A stretch of 40,639 nucleotides of DNA from positions 1-40,639 of the IMG/VR virus record IMGVR_UViG_3300042294_000390, one strand, 5' to 3'. The notes beneath the pieces are model-generated. The model made no database searches. It was not told the origin of the DNA and worked only from the letters and a program-made list of their open reading frames with translations. Shown one piece after another: positions 31,525 through 37,868 of this stretch. This stretch comes from a virus. Made by a program: the position numbers and the translations under genes. Positions within the stretch are counted from its first letter, which is position 1. Each line of letters begins with the position of its first letter.

Positions 31525-31678
31525 GATCTTCCTTTCGCATCTGGGCAGACAAGCCACATTCGTATCGAAGCACTGCCCAGTCTGCTTCGGTGGCGAAACC
31601 TGTGTAAGCGCGGTCAAATGCCGCTTCAAGTATCTGTTGACGATCTAACATCATCTGATGGTATTCAGCTTGATTCAT
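31496..31678 (-). CDS. Small conserved phage protein, unknown
   Basis: Encodes 60 residues, helical, with a GFATEADWAVLRYECGL segment that I recognise as recurrent in small phage proteins. It overlaps the start of the replication-associated gene by 29 bp and the end of the next upstream gene by 14 bp, consistent with the compact minus-strand operon. No function is known. Confidence 0.65.
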   Translation of the reverse strand: MNQAEYHQMMLDRQQILEAAFDRAYTGFATEADWAVLRYECGLSAQMRKEDHVNSESRVQ

Positions 31679-31883
31679 TTTTCTCTCTCATTAATTTCCT
31701 ACCTGTTGCCAAATAGATGTCTTTTTTTTCTTTAAGGATTTTGTTGTAAATATTTTCTAAGTCATAAATTGCATCCTGCAAAATATCTAGCTTCATAATG
31801 TAATGAGCATCTTCAAACTCTTTTGAGAATTTAATCTCAGTGTTGTCTATTCCCTCTTCATATTTAACGCTGAATGCTCTCAT
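31665..31883 (-). CDS. Small charged helical protein, unknown
   Basis: Encodes 72 highly charged residues predicted mostly helical (LQDAIYDLENIYNKILKEKKDI). The gene is AT-rich compared with the surrounding operon, suggesting a different origin. It overlaps the upstream gene by 4 bp and the downstream one by 14 bp. The family was not recognised. Confidence 0.6.
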   Translation of the reverse strand: MRAFSVKYEEGIDNTEIKFSKEFEDAHYIMKLDILQDAIYDLENIYNKILKEKKDIYLATGRKLMREKNESS

Positions 31884-32149
31884 GTGTTCTTCTCCTTTAG
31901 CTTGGCTTCGATGGCGCGTAAACCGCTTAACATTTCTTCCTTAGCGGAATCGTGAATTTTCTTTAAGTCTTCACCCATGTTGCTGTACGCAGAATCTGAA
32001 ATGCGGTTTGGCGCATAGGCATCTAACATTTCCTGATCCGTCAGCCCCTGCCATTCGCGCTTTGCTGCTGCTGCTGCTACTGCCTCACGAACTGCAACAC
32101 ATATCGGGCGCTGGCACTCCGAGTGGCAAGTGTGTATGTCATCTCTCAT
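31880..32149 (-). CDS. Small protein with N-terminal Cys/His motif, unknown
   Basis: Encodes 89 residues. The N-terminus HTCHSECQRPICVAVREAV has four Cys/His candidates for metal binding (His6, Cys8, His9, Cys12, Cys17), followed by an Ala-rich helix and REWQGLTDQEMLDAY, a run common in small phage proteins. Its start overlaps the stop of a 30-residue membrane peptide gene. The function is unknown. Confidence 0.65.
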   Translation of the reverse strand: MRDDIHTCHSECQRPICVAVREAVAAAAAKREWQGLTDQEMLDAYAPNRISDSAYSNMGEDLKKIHDSAKEEMLSGLRAIEAKLKEKNT

Positions 32150-32238
32150 TCAGAGTCTCCCAAAAGAATGCCAAGAACAATCGCCAAAGCCAAAGCCAAG
32201 ATACCGGCACCAATCATCAGCAGCCCAGTGACCATCAT
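32146..32238 (-). CDS. 30-residue single-span membrane peptide
   Basis: On the minus strand a 30-codon frame runs from ATG at 32238 to a stop at 32146-32148, overlapping the next gene start as ATGA. The peptide is MMVTGLLMIGAGILALALAI followed by a short VLGILLGDSE end: a single hydrophobic span with an acidic tail. It fills the only gap in the minus operon and is close behind another membrane protein gene. Phage membrane peptides of this kind can affect host envelope or superinfection, but no role can be assigned. Confidence 0.65.
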   Translation of the reverse strand: MMVTGLLMIGAGILALALAIVLGILLGDSE

Positions 32239-32240
32239 AA

Positions 32241-32459
32241 TTATTTAACAACTACCAGCAAGAACACCATGATGCCGACGACTGATGCGTAGATCATGTT
32301 CTTGATCTTCTCTCGGCGTAGAGTGACATCGTCTGTGAGCAGGGATTCCTGCAGCAGCTCCATGTCGTGGCTGTACTCCATGTGCGAGGGCGGCACATAA
32401 AATTTGCCAATCTCAATGCCAGTGCGAGTGCGGTAAGGGGTAATCGTTGGTTTGTCCAT
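32241..32459 (-). CDS. Small C-tail membrane protein, first gene of minus operon
   Basis: Encodes 72 residues from ATG 32459, with AGGAG at 32468-32472; an in-frame TTG 18 bases earlier would overlap that site. The N-terminus KPTITPYRTRTGIEIGKFYVPP is a conserved-looking segment, followed by a charged helix and a C-terminal membrane span (NMIYASVVGIMVFLLVVV). It is the first gene after the divergent promoter. The cytoplasmic domain is probably N-terminal. The function is unknown. Confidence 0.7.
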   Translation of the reverse strand: MDKPTITPYRTRTGIEIGKFYVPPSHMEYSHDMELLQESLLTDDVTLRREKIKNMIYASVVGIMVFLLVVVK

Positions 32460-32485
32460 TGTGTAATCTCCTATCAACTAAGTGA

Positions 32486-32548
32486 ACTCTACATCATTTA
32501 ATTCCAAGTTACAATACGCTTGTACAAAAAAACTAGTCATGGTTTAAT
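32486..32548. promoter_or_regulatory. Divergent promoter pair with shared dyad
   Basis: Plus strand: TTGTAC (32520-32525), 17 bp, TTTAAT (32543-32548), reading to the Cro/YdaS-like gene. Minus strand: TTGTAA (32514-32509), 17 bp, TAGAGT (32491-32486), reading to the early minus operon. The two -35 boxes lie back to back and form an inverted repeat TACAA-N5-TTGTA (32510-32524), so one bound protein would cover both. The Cro-like proteins at 32570 and 30666 are candidates. Promoters are predicted by eye. Confidence 0.6.
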
Positions 32549-32569
32549 CTGGCATTAACGGAGGACAAC

Positions 32570-32770
32570 ATGACGTTGCAAGAATATTTCTTAAACCAGC
32601 CTCGCGGAACGAAAGTCGCAATGGCGCGAGGACTAGGGATAACGAAGAACTGGCTGAGCCAGCTTCTGAACGGCAGCAAAGTACCAAGCCCCGCTCTGGC
32701 GGTGGCGATTCACAAATATACCAAGGGCGCGGTCAGCAAAAAGGATTTGCGCTCGGACATTTTTGGGTAG
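32570..32770 (+). CDS. Cro/YdaS-like helix-turn-helix regulator
   Basis: Encodes 66 residues with an excellent GGAGG at 32560-32564. The body (GTKVAMARGLGITKNWLSQLLNGSKVPSPALAVAIHKYTKGAV) has the helix-turn-helix of YdaS/Cro-like antitoxin-type regulators, with the recognition helix near KNWLSQLLNG. It is the first gene of the plus-strand early operon, directly beside the divergent promoters, so it most likely binds the dyad there and sets the early switch. No lysogeny integrase is seen in this window. Confidence 0.85.
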   Translation: MTLQEYFLNQPRGTKVAMARGLGITKNWLSQLLNGSKVPSPALAVAIHKYTKGAVSKKDLRSDIFG

Positions 32771-32780
32771 TATGATCATC

Positions 32781-32872
32781 GGGAACAGCTAGGGTAGCTC
32801 CTGAAAAGCCGATTCGTTACCGGCCTGCTGCGTCCCACCTATTTCGTAACGAGCCAATAACGTGAGGCTATG
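32781..32872 (+). ncRNA. Structured leader RNA before the replication gene (c4-like?)
   Basis: The 99-bp gap holds several pairings. AGCTA-GGG-TAGCT (32787-32799) is a small hairpin. TTCGTTAC/GTAACGAG (32813-32820 with 32846-32853) is an 8-bp helix. Its loop CCTGCTGCGTCCC (32824-32836) can pair with upstream GGGAACAGCTAGG (32781-32793) in 11 of 13 positions, giving a pseudoknot or an alternative fold. AGCC/GGCT (32852-32855 with 32866-32869) overlaps the ribosome site GAGG of the next gene and competes with the 8-bp helix. The plan recalls phage c4-type antisense/leader RNAs; that identity is untested. Confidence 0.5.
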
Positions 32873-33565
32873 ATGCACTATTACCAATTTCATATTGGCG
32901 ACTACCGAGCCGCCACTTCTCATTTAAGCAACGAAGAAGACCTAGCTTATCGCAGGCTTCTGGACATGTATTACGACACCGAAGCTCCAATACCCACCGA
33001 TATTGATTGGGTTTGCCGTCGGTTACGTCTGGGTTCCGAAGTGGTTACATCAGTGCTCAAAGATATGTTTGAGCTTATCGAAAATGGGTACGTCAATCGA
33101 CGCGCTGACAGCGAAATTAAGGCTTATCACGCCTACAAGCTGAAACAGCAGACCAATGGAAAGCGTGGTGGTAGGCCGAAGAAAACCCAAGCCAAACCCA
33201 CCGCTAACCCAGAGGAAACCCAACATGAACCCAAAAAAAGCCTAACCACTAACCAAGAACCAATAACCATAGTAGAGGCAAAACCTAAGCAGTCTCGTGG
33301 AACTCGACTGCCTGCTGACTGGAAACCCTCTGAAGAACAAATAGCCTTCTGCAAGACCGAGAGACCTGATCTTCACCCTATGGCTACTGGTGATAGGTTT
33401 AGGGACTTCTGGATCGCGCAGGCTGGCTCTAAGGGGGTGAAGTTGGACTGGGATGCTACTTGGCGAAACTGGGTTCGTAATGAGAAGGCCGGCGGCAATA
33501 AGCCCCAGCAGGATAAGCCCGGCTTTTTCATGGGACGCAAGTTATCGGGGGTGAATCATGGATAA
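32870..33565 (+). CDS. DUF1376 replication protein (YdaU-like)
   Basis: Encodes 231 residues; the second ATG (32873) is as likely a start, as it lies 5 bp from GAGG. The N-terminal domain YYQFHIGDYRAATSHLSNEED, AYRRLLDMYYDTEAPIPTD, VVTSVLKDMFELIENGYV is the DUF1376/YdaU domain of phage replication-initiation proteins. A basic linker (NGKRGGRPKK) and a second domain (LPADWKPSEEQIAFCKTERPDL, WDATWRNWVRNEKAGG) follow. It probably recognises the origin and recruits the helicase encoded downstream. Its expression may be controlled by the structured leader just upstream. Confidence 0.85.
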   Translation: MMHYYQFHIGDYRAATSHLSNEEDLAYRRLLDMYYDTEAPIPTDIDWVCRRLRLGSEVVTSVLKDMFELIENGYVNRRADSEIKAYHAYKLKQQTNGKRGGRPKKTQAKPTANPEETQHEPKKSLTTNQEPITIVEAKPKQSRGTRLPADWKPSEEQIAFCKTERPDLHPMATGDRFRDFWIAQAGSKGVKLDWDATWRNWVRNEKAGGNKPQQDKPGFFMGRKLSGVNHG

Positions 33566-33989
33566 CGTTGACACTTTGTTATCGCGGCTGACTAAGGTCA
33601 AGGGTCGCAATGGCTCGTGGACTGCTTGTTGTCCCGCCCACGAAGACCGCAGCCCTAGCTTATCAATCAGGCAATTAGATGATGGTCGCATCCTGATGCA
33701 CTGTTTTGCGAACTGCTCGATCCAAGCTATCGTCGATGCAGTAGGCATGGATGTTGGTGACTTGTTCCCGCCTGACGAGAAGCGGATGAATTACCCCGAT
33801 CCCGCGAAACCTGTGAAGGCTGCTTTTTATGCAACAGATTTGATGAGGATCATTCACTTTGAGGCGACGATTGTCCAGATCGTGGCGTTCGATATGTCTG
33901 AGGGTAAGAAAGTTAGCGAAACGGATCGCCAGCGCGTTCGGCTGGCTTATGAGCGAATTTCAGAAGCTGTGAGGTATGCGAATGTCTAA
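33558..33989 (+). CDS. Primase-type CHC2 zinc-finger protein without catalytic domain
   Basis: Encodes 143 residues. The zinc module is clear: TACCPAHEDRSPSLSI with Cys25 and His28, then ILMHCFANCSIQAIVDAVGM with Cys49 and Cys53, as in DnaG/T7 primase zinc-binding domains that read the priming site. No TOPRIM or RNA-polymerase domain follows, and the C-terminal half is short and helical. It overlaps the helicase gene by 8 bp. It may recruit host primase or partner with another phage protein. Confidence 0.8.
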   Translation: MDNVDTLLSRLTKVKGRNGSWTACCPAHEDRSPSLSIRQLDDGRILMHCFANCSIQAIVDAVGMDVGDLFPPDEKRMNYPDPAKPVKAAFYATDLMRIIHFEATIVQIVAFDMSEGKKVSETDRQRVRLAYERISEAVRYANV

Positions 33990-34992
33990 CGTGACAATGA
34001 TCGAAGAAAGAGCAAAGGCCTTAGACGAGGCGCGTCGGTTGCGTCTTATTTCCGCGAAGGAAATTGACGTAGACAAGTACATCAAGACTACTGACGTCAC
34101 CCATCAAGTGCATGAGCCTTCTGTGTGGCTGGAAGAGATGGCAGAGAACTTCGGGAGCCCAGCTCGTACCGAGTCTTTGTCCTACTTGTGCTGGCCTTCG
34201 TCTACGGGCGACTTCCAGTTCCGTCCGGGTGAGATTACGATCTACGCCGGCACCAACGGCGGCGGCAAGTCTTTGGTGACAGGTCAGATCGCGTTAGGGT
34301 TGATCCAACAGGGCCGCAAGGTGTGTATTGCCAGCTTCGAGATGAAGCCCATGCAGACCCTGTACCGGATGCTGCGACAGTTCTCTGGCATCAACTTTGA
34401 GAGCCCATTCTCTCGCGTCACTAAGTCTGACTTTCTCAAGATCGTTGACAGGTTCTACGAGTTCTCAGACAAAAAGATTTGGCTATACGATCAGCAGGGC
34501 ACCACCAATGCTAAGCAAGTGATTGCGATGGCGCGGTTCTGCGCGGTGGAGCTCGGCGTTCAGCATGTCTTCATCGATAGTCTGATGAAATGCGTGGCTG
34601 CGGAGGACGCATACAACGAGCAGAAGTATTTTGTTGATGAGTTGTGCGCGTTAGCTCGGGATCATCAGATTCACGTTCACCTTGTCCACCATATTCGCAA
34701 GCTATCGAACGAAGAGAATATGCCGAGCAAGACAGACATCAAGGGCACTGGTGCGATTGCAGATCAAGTGGATAATGTGTTCCTCGTGTACCGAAACAAA
34801 AAGAAGGAGCACGACATTCAGTCAGGGAAGGACGTTGACCCAGCGACACCGGATCTCGTATTGATGTGCGAGAAGCAGCGCAACGGTGAGTTTGAGGGTT
34901 GGTTTCCGATGTGGTATCACAAAGATAGCCAGCAGTTTGTTGACCGGTTTGGCGGCGTTGCTATGGCATTCGATTTTAAAGGTGACTTTTGA
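33982..34992 (+). CDS. SF4 replicative helicase (DnaB/T7 gp4/Twinkle type)
   Basis: Encodes 336 residues from ATG 33982, 7 bp from GAGG; an ATG two codons earlier is too close to that site. Walker A is GTNGGGKS (90-97), Walker B HVFIDS (195-200), and the downstream HLVHHIRKL and SKTDIKGTGAIADQVDNV segments are signature motifs of hexameric SF4 helicases. It would unwind DNA at the replication fork. The N-terminal region is too short for a primase domain, consistent with the separate zinc-finger gene just before it. Confidence 0.88.
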   Translation: MSNVTMIEERAKALDEARRLRLISAKEIDVDKYIKTTDVTHQVHEPSVWLEEMAENFGSPARTESLSYLCWPSSTGDFQFRPGEITIYAGTNGGGKSLVTGQIALGLIQQGRKVCIASFEMKPMQTLYRMLRQFSGINFESPFSRVTKSDFLKIVDRFYEFSDKKIWLYDQQGTTNAKQVIAMARFCAVELGVQHVFIDSLMKCVAAEDAYNEQKYFVDELCALARDHQIHVHLVHHIRKLSNEENMPSKTDIKGTGAIADQVDNVFLVYRNKKKEHDIQSGKDVDPATPDLVLMCEKQRNGEFEGWFPMWYHKDSQQFVDRFGGVAMAFDFKGDF

Positions 34993-35180
34993 GGTATGTA
35001 TCAGAATTTCAGCATCAGTGTCTCGTCCGTGAAGTTATCCGAATGCGGATTGCGGACAGGAATAAAGCTCATGAGTTTTTGCGAATGTGGGAAAAGAACC
35101 ATGATGATTACGAGCTCCGGGCTTTGGTTAAAGCTCAGTGGGATAAAGGGAACAGAGGACAAAAGGGAGAATGGAAATGA
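34989..35180 (+). CDS. Small conserved phage protein, TTG start
   Basis: Encodes 63 charged, helical residues (EFQHQCLVREVIRMRIADRN, FLRMWEKNHDDYELRALVKAQWDKG). The frame is chosen over an overlapping 62-codon ATG frame at 34996 because its RNRGQKGEW-type end and overall character match known small phage proteins, and its stop makes an ATGA overlap with the next gene. The start is a TTG at 34989 overlapping the helicase stop, with AAAGG at 34978-34982. The function is unknown. Confidence 0.65.
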   Translation: MRYVSEFQHQCLVREVIRMRIADRNKAHEFLRMWEKNHDDYELRALVKAQWDKGNRGQKGEWK

Positions 35181-35422
35181 CTGAGATGAGCAACTTCCAG
35201 AAAAACTTTCTGGCAACCAGCGGACATGTACAAGTCTTTACACAGACCGAGTTTGATGAAGCGCTGACGGTAGCCAAGGCTGAGATCATGGCGATGGCTA
35301 TCGAGACCACGAAGACCGCGATCCTGATTGAGCGTGAGGCCTGCGCGAAGCTGGCTGATGATGATGGTCAGACTGAGCTGGCAAAGAAGATACTGAACCG
35401 CCTGCCATCACAGAGACAATGA
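35177..35422 (+). CDS. Small helical phage protein, unknown
   Basis: Encodes 81 residues from ATG 35177, which overlaps the upstream stop and has GGGAG at 35165-35169. It is largely helical (TEFDEALTVAKAEIMAMAIETTKTAIL) with REACAKLADD near the end, a short segment found in many small phage proteins. The stop overlaps the RuvC-like gene start. No function is known. Confidence 0.65.
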   Translation: MTEMSNFQKNFLATSGHVQVFTQTEFDEALTVAKAEIMAMAIETTKTAILIEREACAKLADDDGQTELAKKILNRLPSQRQ

Positions 35423-35877
35423 TCTGGATCGGCGTTGACCCCGGCTTACGATCAGGTGCCATTGGTGCGGTTGATCATGACGGGAACTTCATCGCTGCTT
35501 ATGACATCGCTGCGGTGGATGACCGAATCGATGCGAGAGCTTTGAAGCAAATGATCTTAGACATGACAATACCGGGGGATGACTATGCAATCTGTGTGGA
35601 GCAGGTTTGGACGATGCCAAAGCAGGGGATCGCTAGTACGGGCAGGTTTATGCGTGCCTATGGTGCTATTGGTGCTGTTTGTGAATTACTCTGTGATCGC
35701 GTTTTCTACGTTACTCCGCAGGTTTGGAAGAAGGACATGAAGTTGACATCAGACAAAGAGCAATCGCTTGCGGAGGCGAGACAGAGGTTCCCGCAGGCGG
35801 TGCTGAAGCTAAAGAAAGATCACGGTAAAGCGGAAGCATTATTAATCGCGGAATACGCGAGGAGGGCATGGGGATGA
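35419..35877 (+). CDS. RuvC-like Holliday junction resolvase
   Basis: Encodes 152 residues, starting with an ATGA overlap. The RNase H-like core is apparent: IGVDPG with Asp7, ICVEQVW with Glu61, and KKDHGKAEALLIAEYA with Asp134 and Glu139 as the C-terminal acidic pair. SGAIGAVD and QGIASTGRFMRAYGAI also match the family. It cuts branched DNA produced in replication and recombination before packaging. It lies among the replication genes and overlaps the next gene by 4 bp. Confidence 0.88.
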   Translation: MIWIGVDPGLRSGAIGAVDHDGNFIAAYDIAAVDDRIDARALKQMILDMTIPGDDYAICVEQVWTMPKQGIASTGRFMRAYGAIGAVCELLCDRVFYVTPQVWKKDMKLTSDKEQSLAEARQRFPQAVLKLKKDHGKAEALLIAEYARRAWG

Positions 35878-36056
35878 TGTTTGATAATGACGATCAGTTG
35901 CGCTGTGCGTTTGCGGCGTTTGCCTTACAGGGGATCATGAGCAACGTCGAACCCGAGGCTTTAGAGAGTGAGCATCACATGAGATTTATTGCGGAGACTT
36001 GTTTTGACATGGCAGACATGATGATGGGAGTTCGGAATGCAACTGCCAGACATTGA
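35874..36056 (+). CDS. Small acidic phage protein, unknown
   Basis: Encodes 60 residues from ATG 35874, which overlaps the RuvC stop and is 8 bp from GGAGG; an earlier ATG at 35868 is too close to that site. The sequence is acidic and helical (QLRCAFAAFALQGIMSN, HHMRFIAETCFDMADMMMG). Similar short proteins are common in phages. Its last 20 bp overlap the next small HTH gene. Confidence 0.65.
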   Translation: MMFDNDDQLRCAFAAFALQGIMSNVEPEALESEHHMRFIAETCFDMADMMMGVRNATARH

Positions 36057-36201
36057 AATCTATCAGGCGTGGATGGCTGGAGCGTCGATAGGGTCACTAG
36101 CGAAGAAGTACAGAGTAGAGAAGCAGCACATAAGAAACATCCTAGCCAAAGTTGCGAAAGGGAGAGAATGGACAGAGAGATTGACCCAAACAGAGCAGTA
36201 G
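36037..36201 (+). CDS. 54-residue helix-turn-helix protein
   Basis: A 54-codon frame starts at ATG 36037 with GGGAG at 36027-36031. The peptide contains IYQAWMAGASIGSLAKKYRV followed by EKQHIRNILAKVAKG: a typical helix-turn-helix of the resolvase/sigma-like kind (GASIGSLAKKYRVEKQHI). It overlaps the previous gene by 20 bp and the next by 34 bp in different frames, as do other genes here. A small DNA-binding protein in a replication operon could be a regulator or a packaging-recognition accessory. Confidence 0.7.
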   Translation: MQLPDIEIYQAWMAGASIGSLAKKYRVEKQHIRNILAKVAKGREWTERLTQTEQ

Positions 36202-36500
36202 ATTTCATCCGGGATAACGGCAAGATCTACGCCAAAGCCAAAGCCGACAGAATCTACATGGAAGAGTATCGTAAGAGCCTTAAAGCAATTCTGATGAAGC
36301 AATCGTTAGAGACTGCGGTGAATGCACAAGAGCGTGAGGCGTACAGCCATGCCGAGTACATCAAGCTGCTAGAGGGCTTGAGAGAAGCCGTAGAGACTGA
36401 AGAGCGGTTACGTTGGGAGATGGTCGCAGCACAAGCAAGGGTCGAGGTCTGGCGCTCACAAGAGGCTAGTAACCGGGCGATGGATAAGATTACGATATGA
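36168..36500 (+). CDS. Conserved helical phage protein, unknown
   Basis: Encodes 110 residues from ATG 36168, preceded by GGGAGAG at 36160-36166; longer in-frame starts lack support. The sequence is charged and helical throughout (PNRAVDFIRDNGKIYAKAKADR, EEYRKSLKAILMK, NAQEREAYSHAEY, ARVEVWRSQEASNRAMDK), a pattern familiar from phage replication clusters next to Ref-like nucleases. It overlaps the next gene by 4 bp. A recombination accessory role is possible; none is proven. Confidence 0.7.
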   Translation: MDREIDPNRAVDFIRDNGKIYAKAKADRIYMEEYRKSLKAILMKQSLETAVNAQEREAYSHAEYIKLLEGLREAVETEERLRWEMVAAQARVEVWRSQEASNRAMDKITI

Positions 36501-36790
36501 ACAATAAGCTGACCGCAGCAGAGCGTAAACATCTGGCTCGGGTCAAGAGCCTGCCCTGCTCGGTCTGCAATGCCCCGCCCCCGAGCTCAGCCCACCACAT
36601 CAATCAGGGTCAGCAGTACACCACGGTAGCCCTGTGCTACGACTGCCACCAAGGCTCGATGATGGGCTGGCACGGGCAGAAGCGGGCGTGGGCTATCCGC
36701 AAGATGGATGAGCTGGACGCCTTGAACGTGACCATCCAGCGCCTACTGTGTGATGGGTTGCCAATTGAGCAAGAGGAAAAAATATTTTAA
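36497..36790 (+). CDS. Ref-like HNH nuclease
   Basis: Encodes 97 residues. LPCSVCNAPPPSSAHHINQG, then VALCYDCHQGSMMGWHGQKR match the zinc and histidine pattern of the RecA-dependent nuclease Ref of phage P1 and its relatives: CxxC, His-His, CxxCH, then WHG. Ref cuts DNA in RecA-bound displacement loops. Here it would act with host RecA, near the phage RuvC-like resolvase. Short length is usual for the phage forms. It ends an operon segment; a promoter lies just downstream. Confidence 0.8.
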   Translation: MNNKLTAAERKHLARVKSLPCSVCNAPPPSSAHHINQGQQYTTVALCYDCHQGSMMGWHGQKRAWAIRKMDELDALNVTIQRLLCDGLPIEQEEKIF

Positions 36791-36797
36791 AAAATGG

Positions 36798-36826
36798 TTG
36801 ACTCATTGTTTAACAGGCGATTAAAC
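36798..36826 (+). promoter_or_regulatory. Promoter for the 36871 gene
   Basis: TTGACT (36798-36803), 17 bp, TTAAAC (36821-36826). The spacer contains ATTGTTTAA, also present at the same side of the promoter at 37496-37525. It is predicted by eye. Confidence 0.55.
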
Positions 36827-36870
36827 TCTGTCTCACGGTCAAGTTGATCGGATGCGAAAGGGGCGAAATC

Positions 36871-37476
36871 ATGGCAATTCATTCATACGCAGTCATCGAG
36901 AACGAAGCTGCATACAACGCAGCAATCAAGCGCAACATTCTTGCCAACGCGCAGAAAACTTGGCGTAAGAACACCGAGCGTGCGGAGGAAATTGAGGCGG
37001 TTCTCGAAGATGGTCGTCTGTACGATCATGGTCGCGTGTCCTACGCAGAAGGCTTCATGGGTAGTATGGCTAAGGCTTACGACACATTTGGCAAGCTAAC
37101 CCCGGCCCAGTCTGCAGCCATCCTGAAGGGTATCGATGCCCGCGCAGCACGCAAGGCAGAGTGGGCAGACAAGCAAGCCGCCCTGAACGCCTCCCGTACT
37201 CACGTTGGTGAGATCGGTCAGAAGCTCACCTTAGAGCTGACTCTCAAGAAGGTTATCGAGATCGAGGGCATGGCTTTCAGCCGCTACGACAACGGTCTTA
37301 CCTTCATTTTCATTTTTGAGGATGCTGAGCAAAACGTAGTAATTTACAAAGGCCGTAGCAGCGCCTTGATGGACTTGGACGAGGGCTCAGTAGTTTCCTT
37401 GATCGCAACAATCAAAGACCACGGCGTGCGTAACGGTGTCAAACAGACAATCATCCAGCGCCCAAAAAAAGTTTAA
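36871..37476 (+). CDS. Phage protein with C-terminal OB-fold-like domain
   Basis: Encodes 201 residues from ATG 36871, with AAAGGGG upstream; a start 27 bases earlier is unsupported. The N-terminal half is helical (ENEAAYNAAIKRNILANAQK, AEGFMGSMAKAYDTFGKLTPAQ). The C-terminal 85 residues (VGEIGQKLTLELTLKKVIEIEG, LTFIFIFEDAEQNVVIYKG, GSVVSLIATIKDHGVRNGVKQTI) look like an OB-fold-type beta barrel as found in ssDNA-binding proteins. It has its own promoter and downstream hairpin, so it may be strongly expressed. A DNA-binding role is inferred. Confidence 0.7.
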   Translation: MAIHSYAVIENEAAYNAAIKRNILANAQKTWRKNTERAEEIEAVLEDGRLYDHGRVSYAEGFMGSMAKAYDTFGKLTPAQSAAILKGIDARAARKAEWADKQAALNASRTHVGEIGQKLTLELTLKKVIEIEGMAFSRYDNGLTFIFIFEDAEQNVVIYKGRSSALMDLDEGSVVSLIATIKDHGVRNGVKQTIIQRPKKV

Positions 37477-37490
37477 AAATATTTGCATGA

Positions 37491-37525
37491 GGGGGTTGAC
37501 CGCCCCCAATTGTTTAATCTAAGAT
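37491..37525 (+). promoter_or_regulatory. Hairpin with embedded promoter
   Basis: GGGGG (37491-37495) and CCCCC (37503-37507) can form a 5-bp hairpin whose 7-base loop holds TTGACC (37496-37501). With an 18-bp spacer, TAAGAT (37520-37525) would be the -10 box for the gene at 37568. The same DNA could therefore be a weak terminator for the upstream gene and a promoter for the next. Confidence 0.5.
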
Positions 37526-37567
37526 TACACCACTGACACGTTGGTCAGGAAGCGAACGGAGCGAACC

Positions 37568-37855
37568 ATGAAAAACGACATCAACACCATCGACACACTA
37601 GGCACACTGCTGGCACAGATCGCTGATCTGGAGGCGCAGGCCACTGCAATCAAAGACGACCTCAAAGACGCAGCTACCGCACCCGGCGGCAGCAAAGTGT
37701 TTGAGGGTGGCTTGTTCAAGGCTACTGTCGTCGAGTCAAACCGCAGCGTCATCGACTGGAAGCGTCTGGCTGCTGATCTGGGCATCACCGAAGAGCAGCT
37801 TGCTGGCTACACCAAGACTTCCGCAGTCTTCAGCGTCAAAGTTACTTCACGTTAA
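37568..37855 (+). CDS. Small coiled-coil phage protein, unknown
   Basis: Encodes 95 residues from ATG 37568 with GGAG at 37558-37561; an earlier in-frame start is unlikely since the DNA before it is promoter-like. A Leu/Ala/Asp-rich helix (LGTLLAQIADLEAQATAIKDDLKDA) is followed by a beta-like section (FEGGLFKATVVESNRSVIDWKRLAADLGI). The start is preceded by a direct repeat AGCGAAC (37551-37557 and 37560-37566). Small proteins of this layout occur in many phages; no role is known. Confidence 0.65.
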   Translation: MKNDINTIDTLGTLLAQIADLEAQATAIKDDLKDAATAPGGSKVFEGGLFKATVVESNRSVIDWKRLAADLGITEEQLAGYTKTSAVFSVKVTSR

Positions 37856-37868
37856 TCAGGGGGAAATC

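Noticed and set aside
32570-32770. Full lysogeny module with integrase and attachment site
   Set aside because: Only regulators are present; no integrase, excisionase or att-like repeat was seen in the window.
34996-35184. ATG frame of 62 codons overlapping the TTG-start gene at 34989
   Set aside because: It is Ser/Gly/Met-rich with no family character, while the TTG frame has typical small-phage-protein sequence and a coupled stop.
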